Below are positions 44,222-58,400 of a stretch of DNA of 64,000 nt, in pieces (position 1 is the first letter of the stretch; every line of letters starts with the position of its first letter). The notes beneath the pieces are model-generated. The model made no database searches. It saw nothing but the letters and a program-made list of their open reading frames with translations, and was not told the DNA's origin. The stretch covers positions 1-64,000 of the forward strand of contig VKHL01000001.1 of the NCBI GenBank assembly GCA_015146655.1, written 5' to 3'. The DNA is from Ochromonas danica. Its lineage: Eukaryota; Sar; Chrysophyceae; Chromulinales; Chromulinaceae. Position numbers and translations under genes: made by a program.

Positions 44222-46538
44222 ATGTCTCAAGCTTCAGAACGGCTCTTTGGCTTTCGCAATGCTTTAGAAAGGGTATTACAATCAGATGCTTTTGAAGAAG
44301 AGCAATTACATTATATCCTACAAGCCTTAGAGAAAGTTCCTGTTGATGCCGATGTGCTCCAACAGACTGGTATTGTACAGCCTTTACGTACGTTAAAGAA
44401 CAAATATAGTGAGAATGCGATAGGGATAAAAGCAAAGAGTATATTATCGAGGTGGAAGAAGGATTGTCTGGTGGGGGAGGCGAAGTCTTCAAGTCACACA
44501 TCAAAGACCAATGAGCCTCTTCGAGATGATGTTATCAGCGATGCCAACCCTGCTCCTGTTCTTGTCACGCTGAGTGCCAAGGACATGGCTACTGAAGATC
44601 TCAAGGATCTTCGAGAAGAGACCACGAAAACTGACACTCTTGGTCAGAGGGCTGATCTCCGTGAAATTAAGGATGACGAAATCCTTGCAGCCAATGGAAT
44701 TGATCCCAAAAAAGCGTTTGAATTTGTTTGCGGGAAAAGCAAAGGCTCCAAGACAACACTGACAGTGAACAAAGGTGAGCCAAACCACAAATCACCGTCT
44801 GTGCTCATGAAGTCTAATAGCACCTACTTGTCTTGTAGCGAAGGAGATCTACGTGGAGAATCCTTCTCTGTTTCATGCACTGTTCTCAGCGTTGCTCAGC
44901 AATCTGGATGATGTTGATGTTGTTGACTTGATTGAGTCCATTAAGGGTGATCTTTCCGCGGCTAATACAGAGACTCTCTCCCTCTTGGTGCCTATCTTAA
45001 GCAGCTGCGGGGCGCTAGTGCGTATGTATATTGCAGTCTTAGAGGATCATAACACGACGGTCAAATTGTCCCAAGAAAGCATCGAGAAAATGCTATTACT
45101 TCTACAGTCACTCATTTCTAATGCATTTTCAGGTTCTAACGTGTCCAACAAAACAACAAAGATTTCTTCTAAGCAGCGATCTGTTTCGTCATCCTCAGAA
45201 GTGGTGAGGCGTACACTATCTCTCTTTCCTGATACACATTCCCTTTTTGACAGAGCTTTTGCTTTAGGCTTCTAAGTTGATAACACATACGGCTATGATC
45301 ATGGATGCTATGAATATGTTTGTAAAGAAGGTCAAGCCGAGTGGAACCATTACTTCATTGCTGTTGGAGATTTCATATCTTGCCTTCAAGGCTGAGTCTT
45401 TTATCAAAATTCTTGCAGTTTGGACAGAAGAAGCTGTTCGATCATCCATCCGCTTTTTACAAAATATTTGTATATCTGTCGTTCAGACAGTATTCAATGG
45501 TCAAAGAGAATACAGAGGAGATATCATTACATCCTTGGTTCAAAGCATGCGAGATAGCCTTCTTTCTACTAAAACGCACTTGAAACTCTTCATCATTCCT
45601 ATTTCTACCTCTACAAATGACTCTATCTATATCAGTGCACATACGGTGTGTATCTTGTCATGTCTACAAGTCAATGAGAATAGCGTGGATTCCACTGAAT
45701 CTGACTTGTTGGCTCACCAACAGCGGATTTGTGCACACTTTGCTGTTTCCCTGATTCAGGTAAGATTGGCTGTTGGGCGGTTGTTGTTTGTTCAATTGCT
45801 TTATTATATGCTTAACTTTTCACTGTGAATTAGCGTGCACTTCGCAAAGAGGCTGGCAGTGATGGCTTTGAGGCACTGACTCATTTTATCAGTGAACTCA
45901 TGATTGCCGTTCAGTCCGTTGAGTGGATCGCGGGCAGTCTTTTAATTGAGCAAATTGTATGCAAATTGGTTCTTCAATTGAGGTCGATGTGTTCAACACA
46001 GAACGAAGGAGGAGATACCAAACGAGATCTTTCGGTTATCAATCTTGTGATTGAGTTGCTTTCAATTTTGATGGAACAAGTATGTGTGATAAAACACAGC
46101 TTCCCTCCGCTAGATTCCCCTCCATCAGGCATCGTTGAGAACGTTAGATCTCGTCTAGAAATGAAATGGAGTGGTGGCTCTCGTCGGGCACATTGGCAGC
46201 CAGTGGCCTCTAACACGGCGATTGCAGATGCTTATTGGAACAATGGTGAAGCGACCGAGTTGCCACCTACGTCCTACCTTGCGAAATGTGAAAGAGGGTT
46301 TTTAATGTGCAAAGACGTGATGGAGGTGCTATTGAAAATATCTGAAGATGGTGTCGCTGCGTTGCCTGTTTCGCAGGAACGACTTCTGGAGTTTTCATTT
46401 GGGTTACTGCCAGCTCTGTTAGGTGATGGTTTCGGAATGTGAGTACTACCACATTCTTTGTTTGATTAATCTTTTCGTTATTAATTCGTTTTGAATATTT
46501 GCTGCTGCCGCTGCTGCTGTTTGTCGTCATCGTTGTCG

Positions 46539-46586
<48 letters not shown>

Positions 46587-49500
46587 TTCAGACTGTTGGA
46601 AGATGTTGGCTGCTACGATTTAATCTTTTGGACTCTATGTTTGTTCGGTATGGAAGAACGAGACAAACGAAATGGAACAACACTTTACTGGAAAGAGGAG
46701 ATCAGTATGAATGGGCGTTTAGGGGACTTGGTGAACATGTGGCGACGCTATTTATGCCGTAAATCTGAAGACAAGGATCCCGCAATAGGAGCAACTTGGA
46801 AGACGTGTATTGAACGCTTTCGAAAGAATAATGAAGATGAGTACCTAGGATCAAATCTTTTCTCCCCTTCGTTACGGTATTTTGCACAGTCCATCGTCTT
46901 TGGTACAGTATTGGAGGAGTTGGGATTAAATATTGAAAATGCGTTTTTCAGCTCTCTGTATGATCCATCATCAATGATAAGGTCTAGACTATCCAAAGCA
47001 TTGTTAAAGTCGATTCAAGCTGATCCTTCTTTGATGCGACAAGGTATCTTCCAGGAAGGTCTACTGTTGACAATTCGTGACAAAGCCATCTCTGTCCGTG
47101 AAGAAGGAGTTAAGATGGTAGGAATTTATCTGGCTGATCCTGCACGCAGATTCGACGAGGAAATCGTTCGTGAGCTCCGCTTCATGCTATTTGATGAAGG
47201 AATATCTGTTAGAAAAGCCGTGGTAAATATGTTCGGCAGCATCTTGCAGAGCCAGCCTGATCATCCTGCATATTTAGATGTCGCAACGGGACTGTTGGAG
47301 AGAATGTCTTACGTTAAGGAAGAAGAATCTGTGAAAGAGTTTATTGCTCAAATTTTCCAGCAAATTTGGTTTACTCCTCCTCCAGCGTGTACATTGCAAT
47401 TGATGCAGAAGTTGCTTCATGATCAAATTGCTTCTTCCGAGTGTGTTGGTGGGAGTCAGTCATCTGATTCTGTTGAATCAATTTTCCCTACACATGTTGA
47501 ATTTACTGCACGTCATGTGGTTTCCATCATGGCTATACCTTCAACTGCATCCGCAGTGGAGCATTTATTGCGCGGCATTCTACATGGTGCTTCAGAAGGC
47601 ACCGAAGCTGCTCGTTCCGTTAATACGAAGCGTCAAACTGCGTACGCTTACGGTGAGAAGATAGTACATTGTTTGATTGATCTACTGCTTTCAACAGAGG
47701 AGAAATTGGCAATAATGGTGAAAGCAGATCAATCATGTCAGTCTAATGCTGGTTCCGATATGTCGCTGGACCAACTGGAACAATACAAAGCTAATGTGAT
47801 TGCCACCATCGCCATGTTTGGGGAGGTTCATCCTCCATTTCTCTCACAATATTCCCATATCTTCATTCCTTATCTTAAATGTCCCAATGGTGCTTTATCC
47901 AGTGCCGAAGCATCCATCCTTCGCAATGTGATGAAAATTATTGAATCACTTTCTGTTCTCCAAAAGACGGATATACGCAATCACAGTGAGTGCATTCTTT
48001 CCGATCTGACCCGTATTATGCTGACACAAGGGGGAGCAACTGTCAGTGTGGCAATTTCTTGTATATCCACGTTGATTGTCAACATTACTGGTGATGCTGG
48101 AGCCATTCTTCAAGTTGCTGAGAAATGCTTCATGGCATTGGTCATGCTTGCGAAAACACTTACAGAGTCCTCCTCCATATCACCCTTACAATCTGCTCAA
48201 GTACAGCGTTGTTTGGTGGTATTGGGAGGTGTGTGTGCCCATGCCAAGAAATTGAAGACTGTACTTCTTTCATTGTCTCCTCATTTCAAAGGAACGGCGA
48301 AAAAATGGATTCAGGCTAATGAACAGGTGGCAGTACAGAGAATTGATCTGTTCCAGCGCTTAGAGCCTCATCTTCTTACAGGATCATGTTATGCAGCGGC
48401 AGCTTTCGCTCTCAGTTTGAACGATGAAGCTGTCCGTGCTCGAGCAGTTCAAACGCTTTGTGACACATTCTTGGGAAATCCACGCTTAATGCTGATAGCA
48501 CAGTCAACTTCCCTTTTATCAGAGCTTTTGGATCTAAGCAATGGATCAGTAATACACGAACGTCTCCTTGTAGGATTGCGAAATTTACTGGTGAAAGAAG
48601 AAGCTGTCTTAGAAAAGAATGTTACACTTCACCAGCTTGAGCAAACTGGTGTATCGTTGTCAGCACACAGTAAGAAGGTGCTGGGGCCTGCTGACACAGA
48701 CTCAGATGCTACTATCGGCGGGTTTGTTATTCAACATCATCTTCCAATGCTCACGAAGTTTCTCTCCCATAGTTCTTCAGTTTTGCGTCTTGCTTGTTTG
48801 CAGTTGTTGGGTAGTCTGCTGCGACAAGGTATGGTTTGCCCTCTAGACGCTTTTGGATTATTGATCATGCTTCAATGTGATCGCGATGAGCATATTCGGA
48901 GTGAGGCGTTGCAAGTTCTCTTAATGGAAGATGAAAGACATCCCACCTTTATGGAGAATCGGCTTAGAGAAGGTGTTGACCTGTCTTATGAATTTCAGAA
49001 ATCCATCTATGAGGTAGCACAGGCAGGGAGCACTACTTCGAGGGGAGAGATCGAGCCTTTCTTTGGACCATTGTACACACTTTCTATTCAACCCAATAAG
49101 CGCAGATGGCAGGGTTTTCTGCAGGCTTTATTGCGAAAATGCACTTTGCTTGCTCAATCATGTGCGGTGCAAACTAAAGCATCCCAACAGAGCAGTAAGC
49201 TACTCTGTACATCGGTTGATAATGCATTGTCACAAACGCAGTATTTAGTGGCAGTACTAGCTTCCCTTCCCTTTTCAACATCTGAGGAAGTCCATTACAT
49301 ACTGCACTGGATCAATCGCAACATTCCGTACGAAATGAGCGTTCTGTTGGTTGAGATCAAAGCAAAGCTGAATGATTGTGGTGTAGATGTGGGTTCTGAA
49401 GAGTTTAATGTGGCACCAGTGGCTTTGCTTTCCCCCCCTGTGCTTGTCTCCAGTGAGAATGAAGGTCCAATTAGAAGTGCATCTAAGAAGAAGAAAGCGA

Positions 49501-50177
49501 AGACTGTACTTCCTTCTACTCCCCAACAAGAGGAATTGCGGGATATCTTAAAGATGAAGTTGAGCACATTGGACAGTGATGAAGTTAGTCGCCGTTTGTT
49601 GGGGATTGCTTGTACAATGAGCGAACTGCGCTGCAAGGAAATGCTCATCCGATTGAAATGTTTCTTGAAGATGTCCTATGGCTTGACTGACGAGCGTTGT
49701 GTGGCATATGACCCTAAAGCCAAGGCTCAGGTATTACAGTCCTTTGCCACGGAGAAAGTAGTACGAGTGGAGTCATGTTGTAGCTTCTCTACCACTGGGA
49801 AAGATTCTGTTGATTTGGTAGCCTTCTTTCGCTCTGCGCTAGATGGCGCCAATAGCGAGACTAATGGCAATAACCTATTTGCTTCCCTACTACATAATGC
49901 TATGGATGAGTTTGATCGAGTAAATCTGATATTGAAGAAAGATCCTGATGACTTCCAGTTATCATCCAAGTCTCGCTCTTCTCCAGCTACAAAGAAAGCA
50001 GCCAACACAAAGAAAAGTCCTCGCGTTAAGCCTCACAAGATGTCGAAAATAGATGAGGACGAAGAATATGTCTCTGATGCCAGTGAATCTCTTAGTGTCT
50101 CTTCTACTTCCAGTCGCAGTAGTAAACGGATGTCTGCCAAGCGGCCCATTAGCTATGTATTAGAAGAAGACGACTAG
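44222..50177 (+). CDS. Cohesin loader Scc2/NIPBL-like protein with N-terminal TFIIS-type domain
   Basis: Five exons join in phase: 44222-44774, 44839-45203, 45268-45759, 45834-46438 and 46592-50177, giving 1866 aa. The C-terminal two thirds is a HEAT-repeat protein of the Scc2/NIPBL family: VREEGVKMVGIYLADP, then LFDEGISVRKAVVNMFGSIL, then FIAQIFQQIWFTPPP, then LRLACLQLLGSLLRQGMVCP and later MLQCDRDEHIRSEALQVL. Scc2 loads cohesin on DNA and stimulates its ATPase. Residues about 24-82 (LHYILQALEKVPVDADVLQQ, then a TGIVQPLRTLK core and AKSILSRWKK) fit the TFIIS N-terminal (LW/TND) four-helix domain. I know of no such fusion. The C-tail is Lys/Ser-rich with acidic patches. The last intron (153 bp) is long for this genome and holds a GTT microsatellite. 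A residual risk is that exon 1 belongs to another gene, but its frame and splice phase continue cleanly. Confidence 0.82.
46499..46590. repeat. Intronic CTG/GTT trinucleotide microsatellite
   Basis: A run of GCTGCTGCC-type units passes into about 17 GTT units within the last intron of the Scc2-like gene, just before the acceptor, where it provides a long T/G tract. Confidence 0.9.
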
Positions 50178-50531
50178 TGGAGTGGATAGGATGGGGTTAC
50201 TACAGTCCAGGAGCTGAGTGTTACTTGAGTTTGATTATTTCCTTCATGACAATATGCAGATTTGTTACTGTTGTAAATATTTTCAATTACATTTGTGTTA
50301 ATGTTAATTATCTTCACCTCAAACTATACAAATAGTGTAGACGAGGATAGGGGGATGGAATCCATGGAATCCATGGAAAGTCCCGTCACAATGAAATCGT
50401 TTTGAGATGCCCAATTATGACCATTTGAGATCTTTCCCCCATGCCGAGTCAGCTGATTATTTGACCCATTACTACATTCTCCCAACAGATAGCTGCTGGA
50501 CTAGAAGTGAATCACTTCTTCTTAGTAGACC
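50178..50531. other. Intergenic, same-strand genes
   Basis: 354 bp between the Scc2-like gene and the antiporter. It contains a short tandem (GGAATCCAT, twice, near 50356-50373). No gene is supported; it should hold a poly(A) site and the antiporter promoter. Confidence 0.5.
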
Positions 50532-52344
50532 ATGTCTGAAGAAGAAGTTGTCGATCACACAGTGACCACACTCTTCCTATTGCTACTCGTCACTGTACTT
50601 TTAGGTTGTTTTCTTCTTCAACATTACCTTGTCACTCAGAAATGTCTTTGTATTCCAACTGCTGTAGTCACTTTGTTATTGAGTTCTTCTGCTGGGCTAC
50701 TCTTCTATTTGATTTCACGACATGTACAAATGAAAACAACACATCTGCTAGCATTTAGTTCTCAAGTTTTCTACTTTGCACTATTACCTTGTATTATCTT
50801 TAATGCTGGTTATCATATCCATCGTAGAATCTTCTTTCGTAACTGGTTGCCAATTGTTGTCTTAGCTCTCATTGGCACTTGGATTGGTATTGCTTTATTA
50901 GCTTTTGGATTACAATGGATGGTACAACAACGTTGGCTTATTGAAGCCAAGCTAGAATTGTCTTGGACTGAATGCTTAGCGTTTAGTGCCTTGTTGGCTT
51001 CTACTGACCCTGTTTGTACACTTGCTCTCTTCTCTTCACTTCATTTAGATGCTGATCTCTTTTACCTTGTGTTGGGAGAGAGTATGTTGAATGATGCTGT
51101 AGCCTTGGCAATCTTCCATGCTGCTGTCCAAGCTAGTCAAATCACGACGAGTAATGCAAAGGGAGACTTGTTGAATGTCCTAGTTAGTTTTGTTGTGTGG
51201 CTTGTTGAAATGTCGGCAGTATTCTTGTTGTCGAGTTTGCTTGGCTATGCTTTGGGACTGCTTCTTGCTGTCATTGTGAGACGCTTTGATTTCTCGCAGG
51301 ATAAGTTGACCCCACTCTGTCTCATTCTAAGCCTAGGTTATCTTGCCTTTCTCATCGGTGAATCATTACATCTCAGTAGTATTGTAGTGACATTCTTTGC
51401 TGGACTATCAGCAGAATATCTTGTGGCAAATACTTTGACTCTAAACCTCCACCCTACAGCTTCACTTTGTGTGGAAAGTGCAGGATACGCTGCTGAAGTC
51501 TCCTCTATGGTAATCATGGGGCTAAGTCTTGCACTCTTCCCACTCACGTCCTTGCATTTGCTTTTCACTGCTCTACTCTTCATACTATTACTGGGTATTC
51601 GTGCAGTGCAAGTTTATGGAGGCTTAGGTTTGGTGAGTCATTGAACGTTTTGAGTAATCTGATTCAAATGCTTAATTCTTTGATTTTGTTGAATCGACAG
51701 GTTAACATGTACCGCTTAATACGAGAAAGATGGAAGTCATCTGATGAGCGTATACCAGGGGAGAGTACCCACAATCCTCTCAGATCATCCACTATGGTAG
51801 ACTGCTCGGTATCAATATCTTCTCCTATCTGTGAAGAGGATTGTACAGAAGAAACGAAAGATATCAACGATGATAATGTTACTAACAGAACATTCATACC
51901 CTTTACATTCATGCATGTAGTTTGGCTGTCAGGAATGCGAGGAGCACTGAACTATTCTCTAGCCACTACTTTCCCTAATGGAGAAGGTCATCGAGATTTC
52001 GTACTAGCTAGTACTGGTGCTATCATCGTTGTAGGTGTTTGTATCCTTGGAGCCTCTACTCAGCCTTTCCTACATTTACTCGGACTCAAGGGAAGCCCTG
52101 CGATCAAAACAGATGATCAACCCCGTAAGGTACGTAGATAACGCCTTATAGTCCAATTTACTTTGATTTACCGTAAAATGTGTTTGTGTAGACGTTATGG
52201 GAGGAGAAGCATGTGGATGGTTTTGTTCTCCGTGGCAATGGTCCAGTTTTGTCGCTGCATAGTCTTTGCTGTTATCAACCAGATGATTTGGTCATGAAAG
52301 AAGATGAACCCCCAGTTTTGGTTCAAACAGTCGAGAGTTTATGA
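50532..52344 (+). CDS. Na+/H+ antiporter, CPA1/NHE (SLC9-like) family
   Basis: Three exons, 50532-51632, 51701-52129 and 52192-52344, give 560 aa. About twelve hydrophobic segments are present. The transport site is clear: SALLASTDPVCTLALF (TDP motif of the unwound helix) and GESMLNDAVALAIFH, with the conserved ND pair that binds Na+ and H+. A later HVVWLSGMRGALNYSLA matches the Arg-bearing helix conserved in NHE proteins (WxGMRGA). The C-tail is short (about 60 aa), unlike the long regulatory tail of animal NHE1, so an endomembrane or protist-type exchanger is likely. It converges with the PH-like gene, 76 bp apart. Confidence 0.9.
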
Positions 52345-52420
52345 TGGAAGTAACCAAAAATACGATTGATATTTTGAGGTAGCAGTTTAAGATTAAAGTA
52401 AGAAGAGGTAAGAGAGTTGT

Positions 52421-55106
52421 TCACCAGTCTAAGAGTATCTCGCGATGTTTGCGAGGCATGAGAGTAATCACTTGAATGAAAACCTTCACACCTTGCTTGG
52501 CCGTGCCAAAAAGGAAGCGCAAAACACCACCCATTGGTCCACGATTTAAAACAACTTGAGCAGTCGTAAGAGCTATGAGAGCTTTGCTCGTTGTGAGCGA
52601 CCGCAGGCTTTGTAGTCTGTCTCTCACTACTTGGCCAAGGGAAGGCTCCAATGGCAAGCACTCAACAAAGTTAGTTGCAACAACTTGTGCTGCAGGCATT
52701 TTGAAGACAATAAGTGGTCCAGCAATCTCTGCTGGCTGCGGATGATCTACAATCACTTCTGTTATTACCGCTGGCGGTGCGGATGGACTCGAGCAGGTAC
52801 ATGACTCATCAGAATGATCGTAATAGAACCACACGCAGGCAACCAAGAGAATCGATAGAAGTAAAAGAAATACAAGAAAGAGATACACCGAGGAGAATGT
52901 TAAGGTCGACTTCACTTCAACGTTCTCCTCTGTTATTCTCTCAGTGATGATGACATTCGAAGGAAGAGTTGACTCAACAACGACAACTTCAACACTCTCG
53001 TGCATAATATCTTCAATTTCTTCACTCGGTAAAAGTGTTTCATTTGTGGTGGATTCAATATGCTCCGTCACTTCTTCTTCGATTGGGATGTTTGAGACAA
53101 GGTCTTCAATCACAATCACTTCTTCCACTTCTTCCTTCAGCATAGAGATCGAAGAATGCACTGGAGAACAAGAGTTTGTCATTTCATTGGTTTGGATTGG
53201 TGACTGCATCACTCGTTGTTTGATTTGTTTCTTTGCACTAAGCAAAGGAGAGGTGGATAATGATTGGATGGTCTGTTGGAAATGATTCTCTTTGTCCTCC
53301 AGATTGACGCTGGAGCCACTCGTCTCACTAGGACTGCGCATTCGAATAGGACTTTGTGTACATTGATTGAAGAGTAGATCAGTATCGAATGAGCTATCAG
53401 ATCGCTTGGAGACTGATGAGGAGGAGGAAGAAGAAGAAGGAGGGCAAGGATCAAAAGCTGGCGAGGAAGGAGAAGAAGATGATGATGACGAGGGGCTGGA
53501 TGGAGTAGAGTGAAATGGCTGCTCACTGTTTGCTAAGAAAGAGAGAGAAGAAGGAGATGATTGTCTCGCTGGGGTTGGTTGAACTGTAGCTGAGGCTGCT
53601 GGAGGAGACGACGAGAGATTGCACGCCTCTAAGAAGCTGTCTAGCGCCTCTTCAAGTCGTCCAAACACACCAGATGACTTCTTACTACTTGATGTGCTGA
53701 TATGAGACATTATACTTTTACCACCTGAGAGTGAGAGATCTGAAGAGATATGGCTGATAGAGAGGTGGTCTGAAGAGATCTGATGAGGGGAAGCCACTTT
53801 GCTGACATCTTCTTCGCTGAAGACAAGCTCAGAGGTGAGCTCGATATCAAACTGATCTTCTTCCTCTAGGCTTCTATCGTCCACTACTATTTCTTCTTTC
53901 TCTTCTCCTTCTTCCTCATCTTTCTTAGCGAGCATTTCGTTCTTCTTCTTCTGTCTCTTCTCTGTGTCCTTCTCCGAGGAGAGAGTGACTCGACTAGTTG
54001 GAATTATGGTAATACAAGTCTTGTCAGGCGAAGAGAGTTGCCAGTGTAAATCACTCTCCTCACAATACTCCTGCTCCATGATAGTCACCAAAGGAGATGG
54101 TGGTGCTGACATCTGCGTAGTAGTCCATTCTTCTGTTAGAGGCATTCTGCCGCGAGGGCTTCGTGGAGAAGGCATAATGGCCGTGGAGACAGCAGCTTTG
54201 GGTCGCTCAGCGGGTGAGTTGGAGACAAGCAAGCTCTGATGATCAGCCAATGTAACATCTTGTAAGCTTGTCTCTAAATTAAGAACGAATTGCGAAGGTA
54301 ATCGAGGCTCAAGAGCTCTAAGTCGCAAGAAATCTCCATCTTGTAGAAGTAACTGGTGATCAGCAAAAACAACAGTAACAACAAGACAGCAAACAGACAG
54401 TCATGAGATAAGAGATACTTGATATGAGATAGTAGTGATAGAAGAGAAGAAAGGAACCCACCCGATCTATCTCACAATATTGAAGGAAGTTGTGTACATG
54501 TTCTCTTGAAAGAGAACAATCATCTTCACGTAATCGACGTAACATTTCTATGACTTCTTTCTTTGCTTGCCATAGTCGTTGAGCACGTAATAGATGACAA
54601 TTAGCAGGGGCAACAAGTCGACTTGCTCTTCGTATAGCTGCTTCAATACGTTGAGTGGAAAGAGTTCCTTCTAGACTATATTGAAAAGCACGTGCGAAAA
54701 TCTTTTCCGCCACAGCCTCACAGAGTGCATGATGCCACTCTAAGAAACGTCCTTCATCTGATAATCTTAATTGAAGAATTTTACCATCTTTCTTCTGTAA
54801 AGACAAGGTATAATCTGTACTTTCGACAGCCATTTCAAGGGAAGGATGAAGAGTGATAGATGAAACAATTTCTACTTTCACTCCTCCAAAGATGAGAAAG
54901 TATGTTGTTTGATCTGAGAAGGTTGTTGTAGTTGTACTACTAGCAATGAATGCTCCAGCTAAAGGAGTAGAAAAATTAGTTGGTAGCATAGGATGACAAT
55001 TGCCACAAATCTGAATTCTTGGATCATGTAGAATAACACGATCATCACCTTGTAAAGAGAAGGTATTCTCTCTCCAATGTAATAGACTATCTTTAATAAA
55101 GTTCAT
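52421..55106 (-). CDS. PH-like, Ser-rich single-pass membrane protein of unknown function
   Basis: Two exons, 55106-54462 and 54352-52421, give 858 aa. The start at 55106 is the first ATG of the frame. The first ~215 residues resemble a split PH/GRAM-like beta domain (VKVEIVSSITLHPS, DYTLSLQKKDGKILQLRLSD, EFLEWHHAL-type helix) followed by helices. Residues ~215-690 are low complexity, rich in Ser, Pro and Glu, probably disordered. One TM helix lies near 695-718 (VYLFLVFLLLLSILLVACVW), then about 140 residues ending in a basic tail. Orientation is unclear. I do not recognise an orthologue. It shares a 334-bp divergent region with the IQ/PH gene, whose N-terminal style is similar, so the two may act together. 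Confidence 0.65.
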
Positions 55107-55440
55107 TCTCTCCTTGAACGTCCAAAACAACAATAATAATGACAGTAACAAATACTATGATAGTACTACTGATAAGGACAAGGAGCACTAATTCTCTCTT
55201 CTTGTTATTGTTAGACTACAAGTAGTTGTTATTGTCATCCTCCACATTCAATTTCAACGGCCAGAAACCTGCTAGATATCCAACTACCCAGAATCTGGCT
55301 CCTCTCTGCCACTTGCTCTGGTCGGCCGTTTTCTGTTTCCGCTTGGCGTGGCTTGGCCATAACAACGATACAATTAGACTAGTCTAGTGTCACTGTCAGG
55401 TATTGGTGTATTAAGTATTATATGGGTAAAGAGTAGTTAG

Positions 55441-58400
55441 ATGGGTTCAGCAGCATCTACCGCGACTTCAGTGATTGCAGCTGCACCATTAGCATTTTCT
55501 AGGAAAGTTCATCCTCCTAGTACACACAAAGTACCTCTTCATGTCGCTATCGCTTCTTCGATTACTATACAACGTTATGTCCGTGGATATCTTGCTAAGA
55601 AGAAATTAATCAAACTACGTAATAAAGCCAAGCAGACTGAACAAGCAGCTACAGATTATCTCAATAGTATGAGAATGCAACGTGTAAAATCAGATCGACA
55701 TAGTGAAGTCGGTATTTTACGCAAATCTTGGATGGCAGATGGTACAGACTCTCCATTAAGATCCTTTAGCATGGACTCAAATGGTGCTGCCCAGACGATG
55801 GCTAGTCTAGTACATCTTGGTGTAAGTCGGTCAGAAGCGCAATTTTCACCACAACGACGTGGTTCACAAGAAACTGGATTAGGAAGTCATCTGGAAGAAG
55901 TTTATGAAGATGAAGATGAGAAATTCCATGAACAACAACTCATCTATCCTTCTATTGGCTTTGTGATTAAAGGGAAATTAGAGAATTCAGGACGAAAAGT
56001 TTTCATTAATCTTTGTCATTCCTCTAAACTAACACGACCTGCCGCAAGTGAATTACGATTATGGACTGAAGAACGACGTGTTGATGAAGAAGGAGAACTT
56101 ATTGTTGAAGAGGTCCTTGTCATTGATGTAGTGATCCCTACAGATGACTTTGAGGACAACTTCGTCTTCAAGGAGGAAGAAGGTCTGCTACCTTCTTCTC
56201 CTGCTGTACGCGATCGTTTGGCCAATCTTTGTGTCTTACTCCTCAACAATATGGATCATTGCCCTGACTCCTTCCAGCCTCCAGCTCCTGGTCTACGAGA
56301 GTCTGAGGATTATCGCATTAGTCCACATACACACTGGCCGAAGATTAAACGTGGATATATTGGTTCGCTTAGTGCTTTAATACACGATCCTACTGATTCA
56401 GCTCTTCGTTTATTGGCTCCCGTGCGATTGAGTCGAGAACCACCACCAATCTCTACTCAAGTCATTGCAGCTCTTTGTCCTATGGAAGTGCGATGCTGGA
56501 TGGCATTGTCTCTCTCTTGTCTCTCTGGAACTGATTCTCTATCTACTATTGCTAAGGTTGGACAAGCAGATCCTCAACGTAAACAAAAGAAGTTTCGTGA
56601 TCTTGACAAAGTAATTGAAGAAGAATTAGAAGCTCATCAGAAACAATATGTTGATCAATTACGACGTATAAAAGAAGGGTTTCGAGTATTTGTTGTATTA
56701 CACTATGGTCTACTCTTTCTCTATAATGGAGATTCATTAGATTCACCAGGAGATAGTTCTGTTTTATCCATGCCTTATCCTTATGGTAAACAAGAACTAG
56801 CAAGACTTGTGATGTCTTCTGTACAATTGGAAACATCTTGGGATTTAGTCAATGATCTCTTCTTTCTTCATCTTGACCTTGTATCAGAAGAACTTGATAC
56901 TCTCTTCTTGCATAGCAAGTTTCTAAACTTCTTTTCAACAACTGCACTCAATCCACGTAGAGTGACTCTACAATTTCGTACTTTCTCAGAGTTGTTAACA
57001 TGGAAAATGGTCTTTGAAGCTCATGCACGATATGCCCTTTATTCCTTAGCCAAACTACCCGCCTTGGCACCTGCATTACGCTTCCATAGTGTCTCTTTAC
57101 TCTCAATGCCCAGTAGTAAGACTGTCTGGCTGACTGAGAAAGTGAATGCTCGGACAAGAAAACGATATTTTGCCAAGATTGATCGTGGATGGTTTATTCT
57201 ATTTCCTAATGATTCTTCTGTAACACCTTCTCTTTCTAATGCAAGTGAAATCTTTTGTCTTGCTGGTATGCGTTGTGAAGTAACATATCGTAAAGTTGTA
57301 CGATTACGAAAATGGATGACAAAGATTTCTCTTTTTGATCATGAAAATGAAACAAAACGAGGTAAGGATATCCGGATATCATCTTCCTCCTCCCTCTCTA
57401 TTCAAATTGTTGGTGTTTATATTGATTGTCTTCTCTTTCCATAGAATTCTATTTTCGTAGTAATGAAGGAGAATTAGATCCTGAAACAAAAGCTGTGATC
57501 ACGTCTCTAAGTAATAATATTACTTATGCACAGTCACAGTATTTCCGTTACTTCCTACCCTGGTTGGATGATAACGATCTACTTGCTGACTTTGCTTCAA
57601 CCTGTGTCACTGCAAGCAATAGTGGTACTTCTGCTATTGGTGCTCCTTCTGCTGCACGGGGTGGAGTATTGAACTTAGTAGGCTGTTGTGTTGACTTTGA
57701 GATTGTTGTTCCTGAGCCACAGACAAGTGATGATGACAGTGACTTTGAAGCTGACAAAGAAATTGACGAAACCATTGCTGGTGTTAATTTCCGTGTTCTA
57801 CGACCTAAACCTGCTCCAGCTGGTTCGAGGTTAATGTCATCATCCACATCATCTCTCTCTACAAGGTCGACGTTGTTTGGTAGTGATGGTCCAGGATTTA
57901 GTCCACGTTTCCTTCAAGTTCGTGATGCCCTTCAGAGTGAATACAATACCTTTACAAAAGGTTATATGCAGGGTCGTCTTCTTCTATATCAGGACTATAA
58001 CCTACTCTTCTTCTTCCATACTAATCGATTACTTGCAGTATTAAATCTTTCACGTTGTCTTGAACGACCTTTTCCAATGGCACGTAAACGTAAAGAAGTT
58101 TCAGCCACATTAAAGAAGAAAGCTTCATTGGATACCAGTTTCTTTTGTCTCAATTCTGATGATGAAAGTGAAGATAGCTCTTCTGATCGGGATTACTTTG
58201 ATGATACTAATCCATTAGGCTTGAAAGAAGAAGAAGATCGTATTAAGACATGGATGATCCAACTTGTTGGTAACGATGGGTAAGAATCATCCTCTTCTGT
58301 TCTATTCTGTTCTGTTCTGTTGGTTATGATGTCTTACAATTCCTTCTACTACCTCTCTCTCTATATATATGTAGACGTATCTATCGTATTAAATTTGGGA

